Below are positions 53,523 to 62,283 of a stretch of DNA of 64,000 bases, one piece after another. The notes beneath the pieces are model-generated. The model did not search any database. It saw only the letters and a program-made list of their open reading frames with translations, and had not been told where the DNA came from. Source of the DNA: Sulfuritalea sp. (GTDB lineage: Bacteria > Pseudomonadota > Gammaproteobacteria > Burkholderiales > Rhodocyclaceae); assembly GCA_016716965.1 (NCBI GenBank), contig JADJUP010000030.1, positions 1 through 64,000 of the forward strand, in the 5' to 3' direction. Numbering within the stretch: position 1 is the first letter of the stretch; each line of letters opens with the position of its first letter. Made by a program: the position numbers and the translations under genes.

Positions 53523-54665
53523 ATGGGCGGTGCGGCTGCGTGGCGATTGGCCCTGCGCCCGGGCGAGTCGGATGACTGCGGCACACTGTTCATCGATCTT
53601 GGCGGGCGCTGGCGCATCGACCCCGGCCTGCCGGCCCCGGAAATCCTGAAGGAAAAGCTGGACGCCTCGATACGCCGGGTGTGCATCGACGCTGACGGAC
53701 TTACCGACTGGGATACGGCACTCCTCGGCTTCGTTGCCGGGATCGGCAAAATATGCGCGGAGCGCGGCATCGCCCTCGATGACAGCGGCCTGCCGCCAGG
53801 AGCCCGGCGCCTGCTGGCGATGGCACGGGCGGTGCCCGAGCAGAAGCTGACCGGACGTCATGCCGGAGCCCCAGGACTGTTCGCCCAGGCCGGAATCGCC
53901 ACGCTGGAGTTCATTCGCGGCGCGCCGCAAATGCTCGGCTTCCTCGGCGAAGTCGTGCTGTCATTGCTGCGACTGCTCTCCGGACGCGCCCGTTTCCGCG
54001 CCCGCGACCTGTGGCTGGAAATCGAGGAAGTCGGGCCGCGCGCGCTGCCCATCGTCTCGGTAATCAGCTTCCTGGTCGGACTGATCCTCGCCTATCTCGG
54101 CGCCGACCAGCTGAAGCTGGTCGGGGCGCAGATCTTCATCGCCGACCTGGTGGCCATCGGCATGGTGCGCGAGGTCGGCGCCCTGATGACCGGCATCATC
54201 ATCGCCGGCCGTACCGGCGCCGCCTTCGCCGCCCAGCTCGGCACCATGCAGGTCAACGAGGAGATCGACGCCTACAAGGCGCTCGGCATCTCGGCCATCG
54301 ATTTCCTGGTACTGCCGCGCATGCTGGCGCTGATGCTGATGGTGCCGCTGTTGACGCTCTACTCGGGCTTCATCGGCATGCTGGCGGGATTGCTGGTGTC
54401 GGTCACCATCTTCGACATCGGCGTATTCGAGTACTACACCGAAACCTTGCGCGCGCTGGAGTTCAAGCAGTTCGCCGTCGGCCTGTCCAAGGGCACGGTG
54501 TATGGCGCGATGATCGCCTTCGCCGGCTGCCTGCGTGGCATGCAGTGCGGGCGCAGCGCCGAGGCGGTCGGCCATGCGGCAACATCCGCCGTGGTCACCG
54601 CGATCCTGCTGATCACGATCGCGGCCTCGATCATGACCGTCGTCTATTACCAGCTCGGCATCTGA
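53523..54665 (+). CDS. STAS-MlaE fusion lipid ABC transporter permease
   Basis: 380 aa. The N-terminal 110 residues form a STAS-like domain (GTLFIDLGGRWRIDPGL to DADGLTDWDTALLGF). The C-terminal MlaE permease has about five helices with GLILAYLGADQLKLVGAQIF and REVGALMTGIIIAGRTGAAFAAQ. Separate MlaB and MlaE proteins are found in E. coli Mla; here they are fused. With the ATPase and MCE protein it forms an inner-membrane phospholipid transporter. ATG 53523 begins 14 nt after rhlE. Confidence 0.92.
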   Translation: MGGAAAWRLALRPGESDDCGTLFIDLGGRWRIDPGLPAPEILKEKLDASIRRVCIDADGLTDWDTALLGFVAGIGKICAERGIALDDSGLPPGARRLLAMARAVPEQKLTGRHAGAPGLFAQAGIATLEFIRGAPQMLGFLGEVVLSLLRLLSGRARFRARDLWLEIEEVGPRALPIVSVISFLVGLILAYLGADQLKLVGAQIFIADLVAIGMVREVGALMTGIIIAGRTGAAFAAQLGTMQVNEEIDAYKALGISAIDFLVLPRMLALMLMVPLLTLYSGFIGMLAGLLVSVTIFDIGVFEYYTETLRALEFKQFAVGLSKGTVYGAMIAFAGCLRGMQCGRSAEAVGHAATSAVVTAILLITIAASIMTVVYYQLGI

Positions 54666-54668
54666 CCC

Positions 54669-55421
54669 ATGGACACCGTGCCGCACATCGAAGTCCGCGA
54701 CCTCTCCATGGCCTATGGCGATTTCATCGTGCAAAGCGGCCTCGACTTCGTCGTCAACAAGGGCGACATCTTCATCGTCATGGGCGGCAATGGCTGCGGC
54801 AAGACGACGCTGATGCGCGCGCTGGTCGGCCTGCAGAAGCCCGTGGCGGGTTCGGTGCTCTATAGCGGCGAGGATTTCTGGAATGCGGCCGCGGACGAAC
54901 AGCAAAGGCTCAAGCGGCGGCTGGGAATCCTGTTCCAGGGTGGCGCGCTGTGGAGCTCGCTGACCCTGGCGGAAAACGTCGCGCTGCCGATCGCCGAATA
55001 CACCGGCCTGCCGCAGGCCCGGGTGGAAGAGATCGTCGCCTTCAAGCTGGCCCTGGTCGGGCTCGCCGGCTGCGAAGACCTGTACCCGGCCGAACTGAGC
55101 GGCGGCATGAAGAAGCGCGCCGGCCTGGCACGTGCGATGGCGCTCGATCCCGAGATCCTGGTCATCGACGAACCCTCCTCCGGCCTCGATCCGCTGACGG
55201 CGCGGCGCCTGGACGAACTGATCGTCGAACTGCGCGACAGCCTGGGCACCACGATTGTCGTCGTCACCCACGAACTGGCCAGCATCCTCAGCATCGGTAA
55301 CAATTCCATCTATCTCGATTCCGAAAGCCGCCGCATGATCGCCACCGGCCATCCGCAGGACGCATTGAAGAACGGGCACCCCAAGGTGCGCCATTTTCTG
55401 ACTCGCGGGGGAACGAAGTGA
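54669..55421 (+). CDS. MlaF-type ABC transporter ATPase
   Basis: 250 aa. Walker A GGNGCGKTT, signature LSGGMKKRAGLARAM, Walker B ILVIDEPSSGLDP and switch His in VTHELASI. MKKR after the signature is typical of MlaF/Ttg2A. Energises MCE-dependent lipid transport. Only 3 nt after the permease. Confidence 0.95.
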   Translation: MDTVPHIEVRDLSMAYGDFIVQSGLDFVVNKGDIFIVMGGNGCGKTTLMRALVGLQKPVAGSVLYSGEDFWNAAADEQQRLKRRLGILFQGGALWSSLTLAENVALPIAEYTGLPQARVEEIVAFKLALVGLAGCEDLYPAELSGGMKKRAGLARAMALDPEILVIDEPSSGLDPLTARRLDELIVELRDSLGTTIVVVTHELASILSIGNNSIYLDSESRRMIATGHPQDALKNGHPKVRHFLTRGGTK

Positions 55422-55469
55422 GCGCCCTGCGCCGGGCCGTCCCAAGCGGGGCACAGCCAAACTTCGGAG

Positions 55470-55514
55470 CCGCAAAGCGGCGAACCACCGTCACCCCCTG
55501 CCTTGGGCAGGGGG
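55470..55514 (+). other. Two hairpins inside the mla operon
   Basis: GCCGC-aaa-GCGGC (about 55470-55482) and CCCCCTGCC-TTG-GGCAGGGGG (55494-55514) lie in the 112-nt gap between the ATPase and MCE genes. The second is a very stable 9-bp stem without a T tract. It resembles the extragenic palindromes common in GC-rich proteobacteria and may adjust transcript stability. Confidence 0.5.
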
Positions 55515-55533
55515 CTGGGGGGAAGGTAGTCCA

Positions 55534-56541
55534 ATGAGCAGAAAAGCCAACCCCACCCTGATCGGCGCCTTCGTCCTTGGCGCCGTGGCGCTGGCGATCG
55601 CCGCCACCCTGCTGCTGGCCGGCGGCAGCTGGTTCGGCGAGCGCCGCCAGCACGTGCTGTATTTCGAGGGCGCCGCGCAGGGCCTGCAGGTGGGCGCGCC
55701 GGTGGTCTTCCTCGGCGTCAAGGTCGGCACCGTGCGCCAGATACAGTTAGGTCTGGACCAGCAGAGCCGCCGCTTCCTGGTGCCGGTGACGATCGAAGTC
55801 GAACCTCGCGTCGTGCAATCCCACGGCGGCGCCGACATCGACCTGCGCGATCGCGCCACGATCCGCCAACTGGTCGAGCGCGGCCTGCGCGCTCGACTGC
55901 GCATGCAGAGCCTGCTCACCGGCCAGCTTTATGTCGATCTGGATTTCCATCCGGACAAGCCGGCCGTATTCGCCGCCCTCGACCCCGAGCAAAGCGAGAT
56001 CCCAACCATTCGCACCACCGTCCAGGAACTGACCACCAAGCTCGAAGGCTTCCCGATGGACAGCTTCCTCGCCGACGTCGCGGCGATCAGCGGCGCGGTG
56101 AACAAGCTGATGTCGGCGCAGGCCACGCAGGACCTGCCGCGCCGCCTCGATGCGACCCTGCGCCACCTCGAATCGCTCGCCAGGCGTTTCGATGCGCAGG
56201 GCGGGCCGATCCTGAAGGACGTGCGTGACAACCTGGCCGAGATGAACAAGGCGCTGCTGGCGGCACAGGCGGCGCTTGCCAAGCTCGACACCGCGGCTGA
56301 CCGCGTCGCCGACCTGGCGCGACCCGACTCGCGCGTGGTGGCCGGCATGACGCAGGCCAGCGAGGAACTGGCGCGGGCCGCCAACGCCGTGCGCAGCCTG
56401 ACCGAACAGGAAGCGCCGACGGTGCAGGCCGTCAATGCCGCGCTGAAGGAGATCGCCCGCGCCGCCGACGCCCTGCGCCTGCTGGCGGAAACCCTGGAGC
56501 AGCAACCCGACGCCATCTGGCGCGGGAAGCGGCAGAAGTAG
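55534..56541 (+). CDS. MlaD-type MCE-domain protein
   Basis: 335 aa. One N-terminal helix (LGAVALAIAATLLLAGGSWF), an MCE domain (YFEGAAQGLQVGAPVVFLGVKVG) and a long helical C-terminal region of about 170 residues with many Ala/Leu heptads (LAEMNKALLAAQAALAKLD). The length and tail resemble the PqiB/YebT-like or Ttg2C branch more than short MlaD. It provides the periplasmic lipid channel of the transporter. Confidence 0.92.
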   Translation: MSRKANPTLIGAFVLGAVALAIAATLLLAGGSWFGERRQHVLYFEGAAQGLQVGAPVVFLGVKVGTVRQIQLGLDQQSRRFLVPVTIEVEPRVVQSHGGADIDLRDRATIRQLVERGLRARLRMQSLLTGQLYVDLDFHPDKPAVFAALDPEQSEIPTIRTTVQELTTKLEGFPMDSFLADVAAISGAVNKLMSAQATQDLPRRLDATLRHLESLARRFDAQGGPILKDVRDNLAEMNKALLAAQAALAKLDTAADRVADLARPDSRVVAGMTQASEELARAANAVRSLTEQEAPTVQAVNAALKEIARAADALRLLAETLEQQPDAIWRGKRQK

Positions 56542-56586
56542 CGCCCCTGATTCGCAACCCATCCAACCAACATACGAGGAGACGTC

Positions 56587-57426
56587 ATGAAACTGGTCCG
56601 CTACGGCCCCAAGGGGCGCGAAAAGCCCGGGCTGATCGCCCCCGACGGCAGCCTGCGCGACCTTTCCGCGCATGTCGCCGGCATCAGCTGGAACGAACTC
56701 TCCGCCGCCGGGCAGAAGCGCCTGCGCGCGCTCGATCCGGCGACGCTGCCGAAGCTGCGCGGCACGCCGCGCCTGGGCGTGCCCTTCACCGGCATTTCCA
56801 AGATCGTCGGCATCGGCCTCAACTACCGTGCCCACGCCCAAGAGGCCGGCATGCCGATCCCCACCGAGCCGGTGATGTTCATGAAGGCCACCACCTGCAT
56901 CAGCGGCCCTTGCGACCCGATCATCAAACCGGTCGACAGCACCAAGCTCGACTGGGAAGTCGAGCTCGGCATCGTCATCGGCCGCGAGGCGCGCCGGGTC
57001 GCCGAAACCCGCGCGCTGGACCATGTCGCCGGCTACTGCAGCTTCAACGACGTGTCCGAACGCAGTTTCCAGTTGGAGCGCGGCGGCCAGTGGGACAAGG
57101 GCAAGGGCTGCGACAGCTTCGGTCCGATCGGGCCCTGGCTGGTGACTAAGGACGAAGTACCCGACCCGCAGGCGTTGCGCCTGTGGCTCGACCTAAATGG
57201 CGAACGCATGCAGGATTCCTCCACCGCAGACATGGTGTTTTCCTGCGCAGAGATCGTCAGCTACGTCTCGCGCTTCATGACCCTGTTGCCCGGTGACGTG
57301 ATCTGCACCGGCACGCCGCAAGGCGTAGGCATGGGCCGCGGCCGTTTCCTCGCCGTCGGCGACCGGCTCAGGCTGGCGGTTGACGGGCTCGGCGAGCAGC
57401 AGCAGACCGTGATCGCCGCGATCTAG
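56587..57426 (+). CDS. Fumarylacetoacetate-hydrolase family protein
   Basis: 279 aa. Short N-terminal domain, then the FAH fold with metal ligands in KLDWEVELGIVIGREAR (Glu-x-Glu) and Asp in CSFNDVSERSFQ. The glycine-rich segment GIGLNYRAHAQEAG and C-terminal GDVICTGTPQGVGMG are diagnostic. Cleaves or hydrates a beta-dicarbonyl or 2-oxo acid; candidates are 2-oxo-3-deoxy sugar acids, ureidoglycolate-like substrates or aromatic ring-cleavage products. The adjacent sugar-kinase-type gene suggests carbohydrate acid catabolism, which is inference. Confidence 0.9.
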   Translation: MKLVRYGPKGREKPGLIAPDGSLRDLSAHVAGISWNELSAAGQKRLRALDPATLPKLRGTPRLGVPFTGISKIVGIGLNYRAHAQEAGMPIPTEPVMFMKATTCISGPCDPIIKPVDSTKLDWEVELGIVIGREARRVAETRALDHVAGYCSFNDVSERSFQLERGGQWDKGKGCDSFGPIGPWLVTKDEVPDPQALRLWLDLNGERMQDSSTADMVFSCAEIVSYVSRFMTLLPGDVICTGTPQGVGMGRGRFLAVGDRLRLAVDGLGEQQQTVIAAI

Positions 57427-57431
57427 CCCAA

Positions 57432-57453
57432 GAGTCGGCGCTGGCGCTACGGC
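57432..57453 (+). repeat. Dispersed repeat copy 11 (5' UTR of FGGY kinase)
   Basis: Variable pair CT. It sits 5 nt after the FAH stop and 14 nt before the FGGY-kinase ATG, where a Shine-Dalgarno sequence would normally be; none is visible. Confidence 0.9.
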
Positions 57454-57466
57454 GATCCCGGCCGCG

Positions 57467-59032
57467 ATGAGCAACGACTACCTCCTCGCCATCGACTGCG
57501 GCACGCAGAGCGTGCGCGCCCTGATCTTCGACCTGCAGGGCCACCTGGTGGACAAGGCGCAGGTCGAGATCGACAGTTACCAGGCACCGCAGCCGGGCTG
57601 GGTTGAGAACGATCCCGAGGAATTCTGGCGCACCCTGAGCCTGGCCTGCCAACGCCTGTGGGCCAACACCAGCGTGCCGAAGTCGGCGCTGCGCGGATTG
57701 GTCATCACCACGCAGCGCGCCACCGTCATCAACCTCGATGCCCGCGGCGAGCCGCTGCGGCCGGCCATCGTCTGGCTCGACCAGCGCCGCTCGGACGCGG
57801 ACCCGAAACTGGCGTGGTGGTGGGAGCTGGCGCTGCGCGCGGTGCGCATGCGCGACACCGTGCGCTACTTCGCGCGCGAGGCCGAGGCGAACTGGATCGC
57901 CCAGCACCAGCCGGCTTTGTGGGCGCGCACCGAGAAATTCCTGCTGCTGTCGGGTTACCTCAACTGGCGCGTCACCGGGCATTTCGTCGACTCGGCCGCG
58001 AGCCAGGTCGGCTACATTCCATTCGACTATCGGCGCGCGCGCTGGGCGCATGCCTGGAACTGGAAATGGCAATGCCTGCCGATCCGGCGCGCAATGCTTC
58101 CGGAGCTTGTCCCGGCGGGTGCGCGGCTGGGTACGGTGAGCGCCGCCGCGGCGCGCGACACCGGCATTCCCGAGGGCCTGCCGGTGATCGCCGGCGCCGC
58201 CGACAAGGCCTGCGAGGTAATCGGCGCCGGCTGCCTGACGGCCGAAATCGCCTGCCTGTCCTACGGCACCGCCGCCACGATCAACACCACCACGCCGCGT
58301 TACCTCGAGGCCACGCCCTTCATCCCCCCCTACCAGGCCGCGATTCCCGGCCACTACAACACCGAAATCCAGATCACGCGCGGCTTCTGGATGGTCAACT
58401 GGTTCAAGGAGCAGTTCGGCCTGCACGAGACGCTGGAGGCACGGCAGCGCGAGGTGACGCCGGAGAGCCTGTTCGACGACCTGGTCAACGCCGTGCCGCC
58501 CGGTTCGCTGGGCCTGATGCTGCAACCCTTCTGGAACCCCGGCATCAAGGTTCCAGGCCCGGAAGCCAAGGGCGCGGTGATCGGCTTCGGCGAAGTGCAT
58601 ACGCGCGCCCACCTTTACCGCGCCATCCTCGAAGGCCTTGCCTATGCCCTGCGCGAGGGCAAGGAACGCATCGAGCGCCGCGGCGGCAGCCGCATTACGC
58701 GCGTCCGGGTATCCGGTGGTGGCTCGCAAAGCGACGCGGCGATGCAGATCACCGCCAACATTTTCAATCTGCCCAGCGAACGGCCGCACCTCTACGAAAC
58801 CAGTGGCCTCGGCGCCGCGATCGTCGCGGCGGTCGGTCTCGGCCTGCATCCCGACTTCACCACCGCCGTGCGCGAAATGACCCGCGTCGGCCGGGTGTTC
58901 GAACCGGAAGCGCAGAACGTGCGCATCTATGAGCAGCTTTACCGGAAAGTGTATTGCCGCATGTATCGGCAGTTGCAGCCGCTTTATCGCGACATCAGGG
59001 ACATCACCGGCTATCCCGACCGCGAGTCCTGA
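57467..59032 (+). CDS. FGGY-family carbohydrate kinase
   Basis: 521 aa. The phosphate-binding loop DCGTQSVRALIFDLQG is at the N-terminus, and GGGSQSDAAMQITANIFN near residue 420 is the second FGGY motif. ATP-dependent sugar/polyol kinase fold (xylulokinase/glycerol-kinase type). The substrate is not identifiable; the adjoining FAH-family enzyme suggests a sugar-acid or polyol route. The start has no Shine-Dalgarno. The final 22 bp overlap the convergent sensor kinase gene. Confidence 0.92.
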   Translation: MSNDYLLAIDCGTQSVRALIFDLQGHLVDKAQVEIDSYQAPQPGWVENDPEEFWRTLSLACQRLWANTSVPKSALRGLVITTQRATVINLDARGEPLRPAIVWLDQRRSDADPKLAWWWELALRAVRMRDTVRYFAREAEANWIAQHQPALWARTEKFLLLSGYLNWRVTGHFVDSAASQVGYIPFDYRRARWAHAWNWKWQCLPIRRAMLPELVPAGARLGTVSAAAARDTGIPEGLPVIAGAADKACEVIGAGCLTAEIACLSYGTAATINTTTPRYLEATPFIPPYQAAIPGHYNTEIQITRGFWMVNWFKEQFGLHETLEARQREVTPESLFDDLVNAVPPGSLGLMLQPFWNPGIKVPGPEAKGAVIGFGEVHTRAHLYRAILEGLAYALREGKERIERRGGSRITRVRVSGGGSQSDAAMQITANIFNLPSERPHLYETSGLGAAIVAAVGLGLHPDFTTAVREMTRVGRVFEPEAQNVRIYEQLYRKVYCRMYRQLQPLYRDIRDITGYPDRES

Positions 59033-62000
59033 ACATTGGTCGGCGGCTCAATGCGGGTCAGGGTCAGCCAGTGCAGCAGCACCTCGAACAGCAGGTCCGG
59101 ATCGACCGGCTTGCCGATGTGGTCGTCCATCCCGGCGTCGAGGCAGACCTGGCGGTCCTCGGCGAAGGCATTCGCCGTCATCGCCAGGATCGGCGTGCGC
59201 TCGTGCCCCGGCAGCGCACGGATCGCCCGCGTCGCATCGACGCCGTTGAGTCTGGGCATCTGCATGTCCATCAGGATCAGCGCGTAGCGCGTGCGGCTCG
59301 CGAGGTCCACCGCCTGCGCGCCGTCCTCGGCCAGGTCCACCACCAGCCCGCGGTCTTCCAGCAGCCAGCGCGCCACGTCGCGGTTGGTCGGCTCGTCTTC
59401 CGCAAGCAGGATCCGGGTGCCGCCGAATTCCGCCTGCAGCCGCGCTTCCGTCGTGCCCGGCCCGGAAGTCGGCGCCGGCGCCACGGCGCCGGTGGCCTTC
59501 CGCAGCGTCACATGGAGCCGGAAGGTGCTGCCGGCCCCCGGCCGGCTGCTGACGTCGATGTCGCCGCCCATCATCCGCGCCAGGCGCCGGCTGATGGCCA
59601 GCCCCAGACCGGTGCCGCCGTACTTGCGGGTCATCGAGCCATCGGCCTGTTCGAAGGCGGTGAACAGCCGCTTCTGGTCCTCGGCGGCGATGCCGATGCC
59701 GGTGTCCGTGACGTCGATCCGCAGCCGCAACTCGTCGCCGCCGAGTTCCTCGACCCGGACCCGCAGCGTGATGCTGCCGGCGTCGGTGAACTTGACGGCG
59801 TTGCCGGCCAGGTTGAGCAGGATCTGCCCCAGCCGCAGCGGGTCGCCCTTGAGCTGCCGCCGCGCATCTTCCGGCGTCACGTCGATGTGCAGGCCGAGGC
59901 CCTTTTCCGCGACCTTGTGCCCGATCAGCGCCGACAGGTTGTTCAGCACGTCGTCCAGCGTGAAGTCGACCTGCTCCAGGCTCAGGCGCTCGGCTTCGAT
60001 CTTGGAGATGTCGAGGATGTCGTTGATGACGCCGAGCAGGTTGCGCGACGCATGGTCTACCTTCGCCAGGAGCTCCGTCAGGCGCGGGTCTTCGACACGA
60101 CGCAGCGCCAGGTTGGTCATGCCCATGATGACATTCATCGGCGTGCGCAGTTCATGGCTCATGTTGGCAAGGAAGGTGCTCTTGGCACGACTGGCGGACT
60201 CCGCCGCCTCCTTGGCCACCGACAGCGCGGCAGTGCGTTCCTCGACCATCTGTTCCAGGTGTTGCCGGTACTGTTCCAGTCGGGATTCGCTTTCCTTGCG
60301 CTCGGTGATATCGCGCGCTATCGCCAGAACCGTGCGCACCTTGCCGGACGAATCCTTGTCTGGCACCAGCCGCCAACTGAACGTACGACTTCCCGATGGC
60401 CGGTCCAGGGTGAACTCGCTCTCGCTCGCAACGCCGCTGTCGAACACGGCTTTCAGCGCGCCTTCCCATAACTCGCACAGCGGCTCGGGAAAGCCAAGTT
60501 CGCGATGCGTCTTGCCGATGAATGCCGCCGGCGGCATGTCGACCACCTCGGCGACGTTGCTGGAAACGAACAAGTGCCTCTCCTGCGCATCAAAGCGCAT
60601 GATGACATCCGGCAGGGATTCGATCAGAGTCCGCTGTTCTTCCTCGCTGCGCTGCAAGGCCTCGGCCGCCTGCTTGCGCTCGCCGATGTCCTCGATCACG
60701 GAAATGAAATAGTCCGGCGTGCCGTCCGCGTTCCAGGTCATGGCGAGCGTCAGGTTGATCCAGACCACCTCTCCGTCCTTGCGCAGGTAACGCTTTTCGA
60801 CGGAAAAGAACTCGATTTCCCTTGCCAGCAGGGCACGCAGCCGGTCACGGTGAAGTTCCCCGTCATCGGGATGGGTAATATCAAGGAAGGTCCTGCCCAC
60901 CAGTTCCTCGCGGCGATAGCCGACAATGTCGCAGAAACGCCGGTTAACCCGCAGCAGGCTGCCGCCAGGCGCCACCTGTGCGATACCAACGGCGGCCTGC
61001 TCGAACGTTGCGAGGAAACGCGCCTCGCTTTCCGCAAGCCGGCGCGAGGTGGCCAGTATCAGTCGATTTTTGTGCGCATAGACCAGCACGGTCCACAGCA
61101 GGCCCAGCAATACCAGCCCGAACATGCCATACAGGCCGCCGAGCACGATGCTGCGGTTGGCCTCGTAGAACCCCGGCTTGACGTAGAGGTGCAGCGCCCG
61201 CCGGTCCACCTCCGGTGGCAGCGTGAGACCCGCGCGCTCCAGTTCCCGGTCATCGAACACGTATTCGTTCGGGCTTTCCTCGATCGGCGGCAGTGCGTCA
61301 AGCGCCACGCCATCCAGGTGACGACGCAGCAACTCGGCCGCGGCCCGCCCCTGGCGCGGCCCGCTGGTCACCCAACCACCCAACACCCCGGCCCGCAGGT
61401 AAACGTCTTCCATGCTGAGGATGATGAAATCTCCGCTTTTGGTGATGGCGTCAAGTGTTTCCGACAGGCTCAGGGTGTGTCCCTGGGCATCGGCAACTGC
61501 CCCCAGCGTGGTGAGGAAGACAAAACGGGCGCGCGCCCTGGCCAGCTTGTCGATCAGGTCATCGAGCCGATTGCTTGATACGAAACTGGCCTGCACCCCG
61601 GGATGCCGATGCAACTCGGCCCGTACCTCGTTTTCTATCGCCCGGTAGGTTTCGCTCGCATCGCCTATGACAACGATATCCTGACGTTCGCCGGATATGC
61701 TCCGGATCAGGTCGAGGTTCGGGCCGATCTCCTTGTTTTCGAACACTCCCGTAATTTTCCGCGAGTCGATCTGTCGCTTGACCGAATAGTCGTTGACCCC
61801 GGAAAAAAACACCGGCACGCCCGGGAAGATGCGGTCCATATGGGCAAGGGAGAAGGACAGCGCATTGTCGTCCGAAACATAGATGGCGGCCGGCCTGTAG
61901 CCGGCGTACTTGGCACGCAGGTGCGCTGCGATCAGACGCGCATAGTCTGCACCATAGCCGGCGCGCTTGGTATCGAGGTACTCGACGCGAAGCTCATAGC

Positions 62001-62193
62001 CGCGCCCCTTGTCCGCATCCAGCGCCGCCATGAATCCAAGGTGCTGCCCTCGTGTCCACGGATACTCCTGGCTGTAGGAATGCAGGACAAAAATCGGCAC
62101 CTGCGGCTTGCCCGACTGGGCAAGCGCCGAAACGGCGATGGTCCCCAGGATCGCAAGTGAAAACAGCAGGCGCAAAGCCAATGATCGGATCAA
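59011..62193 (-). CDS. Hybrid sensor histidine kinase with periplasmic ABC-type binding domain
   Basis: 1060 aa from a TTG start. Signal/anchor (LRLLFSLAILGTIAVSALA), then about 300 residues like ABC-type substrate-binding proteins (FVLHSYSQEYPWTRGQHLGF), a membrane helix near residue 350 and two PAS domains. The HisKA (H-box FLANMSHELRTPMN, near residue 677) and HATPase (NLAGNAVKFTD, GGTGLGLAIS) domains follow, then a C-terminal receiver with Asp in ILMDMQMPRLNGVD. The dispersed repeat encodes AVAPAPTS at about residues 903-910, in the linker before the receiver. The periplasmic ligand is unknown. Confidence 0.93.
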   Translation of the reverse strand: MIRSLALRLLFSLAILGTIAVSALAQSGKPQVPIFVLHSYSQEYPWTRGQHLGFMAALDADKGRGYELRVEYLDTKRAGYGADYARLIAAHLRAKYAGYRPAAIYVSDDNALSFSLAHMDRIFPGVPVFFSGVNDYSVKRQIDSRKITGVFENKEIGPNLDLIRSISGERQDIVVIGDASETYRAIENEVRAELHRHPGVQASFVSSNRLDDLIDKLARARARFVFLTTLGAVADAQGHTLSLSETLDAITKSGDFIILSMEDVYLRAGVLGGWVTSGPRQGRAAAELLRRHLDGVALDALPPIEESPNEYVFDDRELERAGLTLPPEVDRRALHLYVKPGFYEANRSIVLGGLYGMFGLVLLGLLWTVLVYAHKNRLILATSRRLAESEARFLATFEQAAVGIAQVAPGGSLLRVNRRFCDIVGYRREELVGRTFLDITHPDDGELHRDRLRALLAREIEFFSVEKRYLRKDGEVVWINLTLAMTWNADGTPDYFISVIEDIGERKQAAEALQRSEEEQRTLIESLPDVIMRFDAQERHLFVSSNVAEVVDMPPAAFIGKTHRELGFPEPLCELWEGALKAVFDSGVASESEFTLDRPSGSRTFSWRLVPDKDSSGKVRTVLAIARDITERKESESRLEQYRQHLEQMVEERTAALSVAKEAAESASRAKSTFLANMSHELRTPMNVIMGMTNLALRRVEDPRLTELLAKVDHASRNLLGVINDILDISKIEAERLSLEQVDFTLDDVLNNLSALIGHKVAEKGLGLHIDVTPEDARRQLKGDPLRLGQILLNLAGNAVKFTDAGSITLRVRVEELGGDELRLRIDVTDTGIGIAAEDQKRLFTAFEQADGSMTRKYGGTGLGLAISRRLARMMGGDIDVSSRPGAGSTFRLHVTLRKATGAVAPAPTSGPGTTEARLQAEFGGTRILLAEDEPTNRDVARWLLEDRGLVVDLAEDGAQAVDLASRTRYALILMDMQMPRLNGVDATRAIRALPGHERTPILAMTANAFAEDRQVCLDAGMDDHIGKPVDPDLLFEVLLHWLTLTRIEPPTNVQDSRSG
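59466..59487 (+). repeat. Dispersed repeat copy 12 (inside hybrid kinase)
   Basis: Variable pair CC. Read on the coding (minus) strand as AVAPAPTS in the kinase-receiver linker. Confidence 0.9.
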
Positions 62194-62283
62194 GTAGGTT
62201 CTACCGGGAAGATTCTGGCGAGATTTTCACACACTACATCCGCCGGATCAGAAATTGCGGGTCGGGCCGTGCCTACCGCTTCC

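Noticed and set aside
53961..55475. 504-aa frame antisense to the mla permease and ATPase
   Set aside because: Low-complexity His/Asp/Gln/Arg composition typical of GC-rich antisense frames.
58954..60471. 505-aa frame antisense to the hybrid kinase
   Set aside because: Mirror of a well-supported coding region, no motif of its own.
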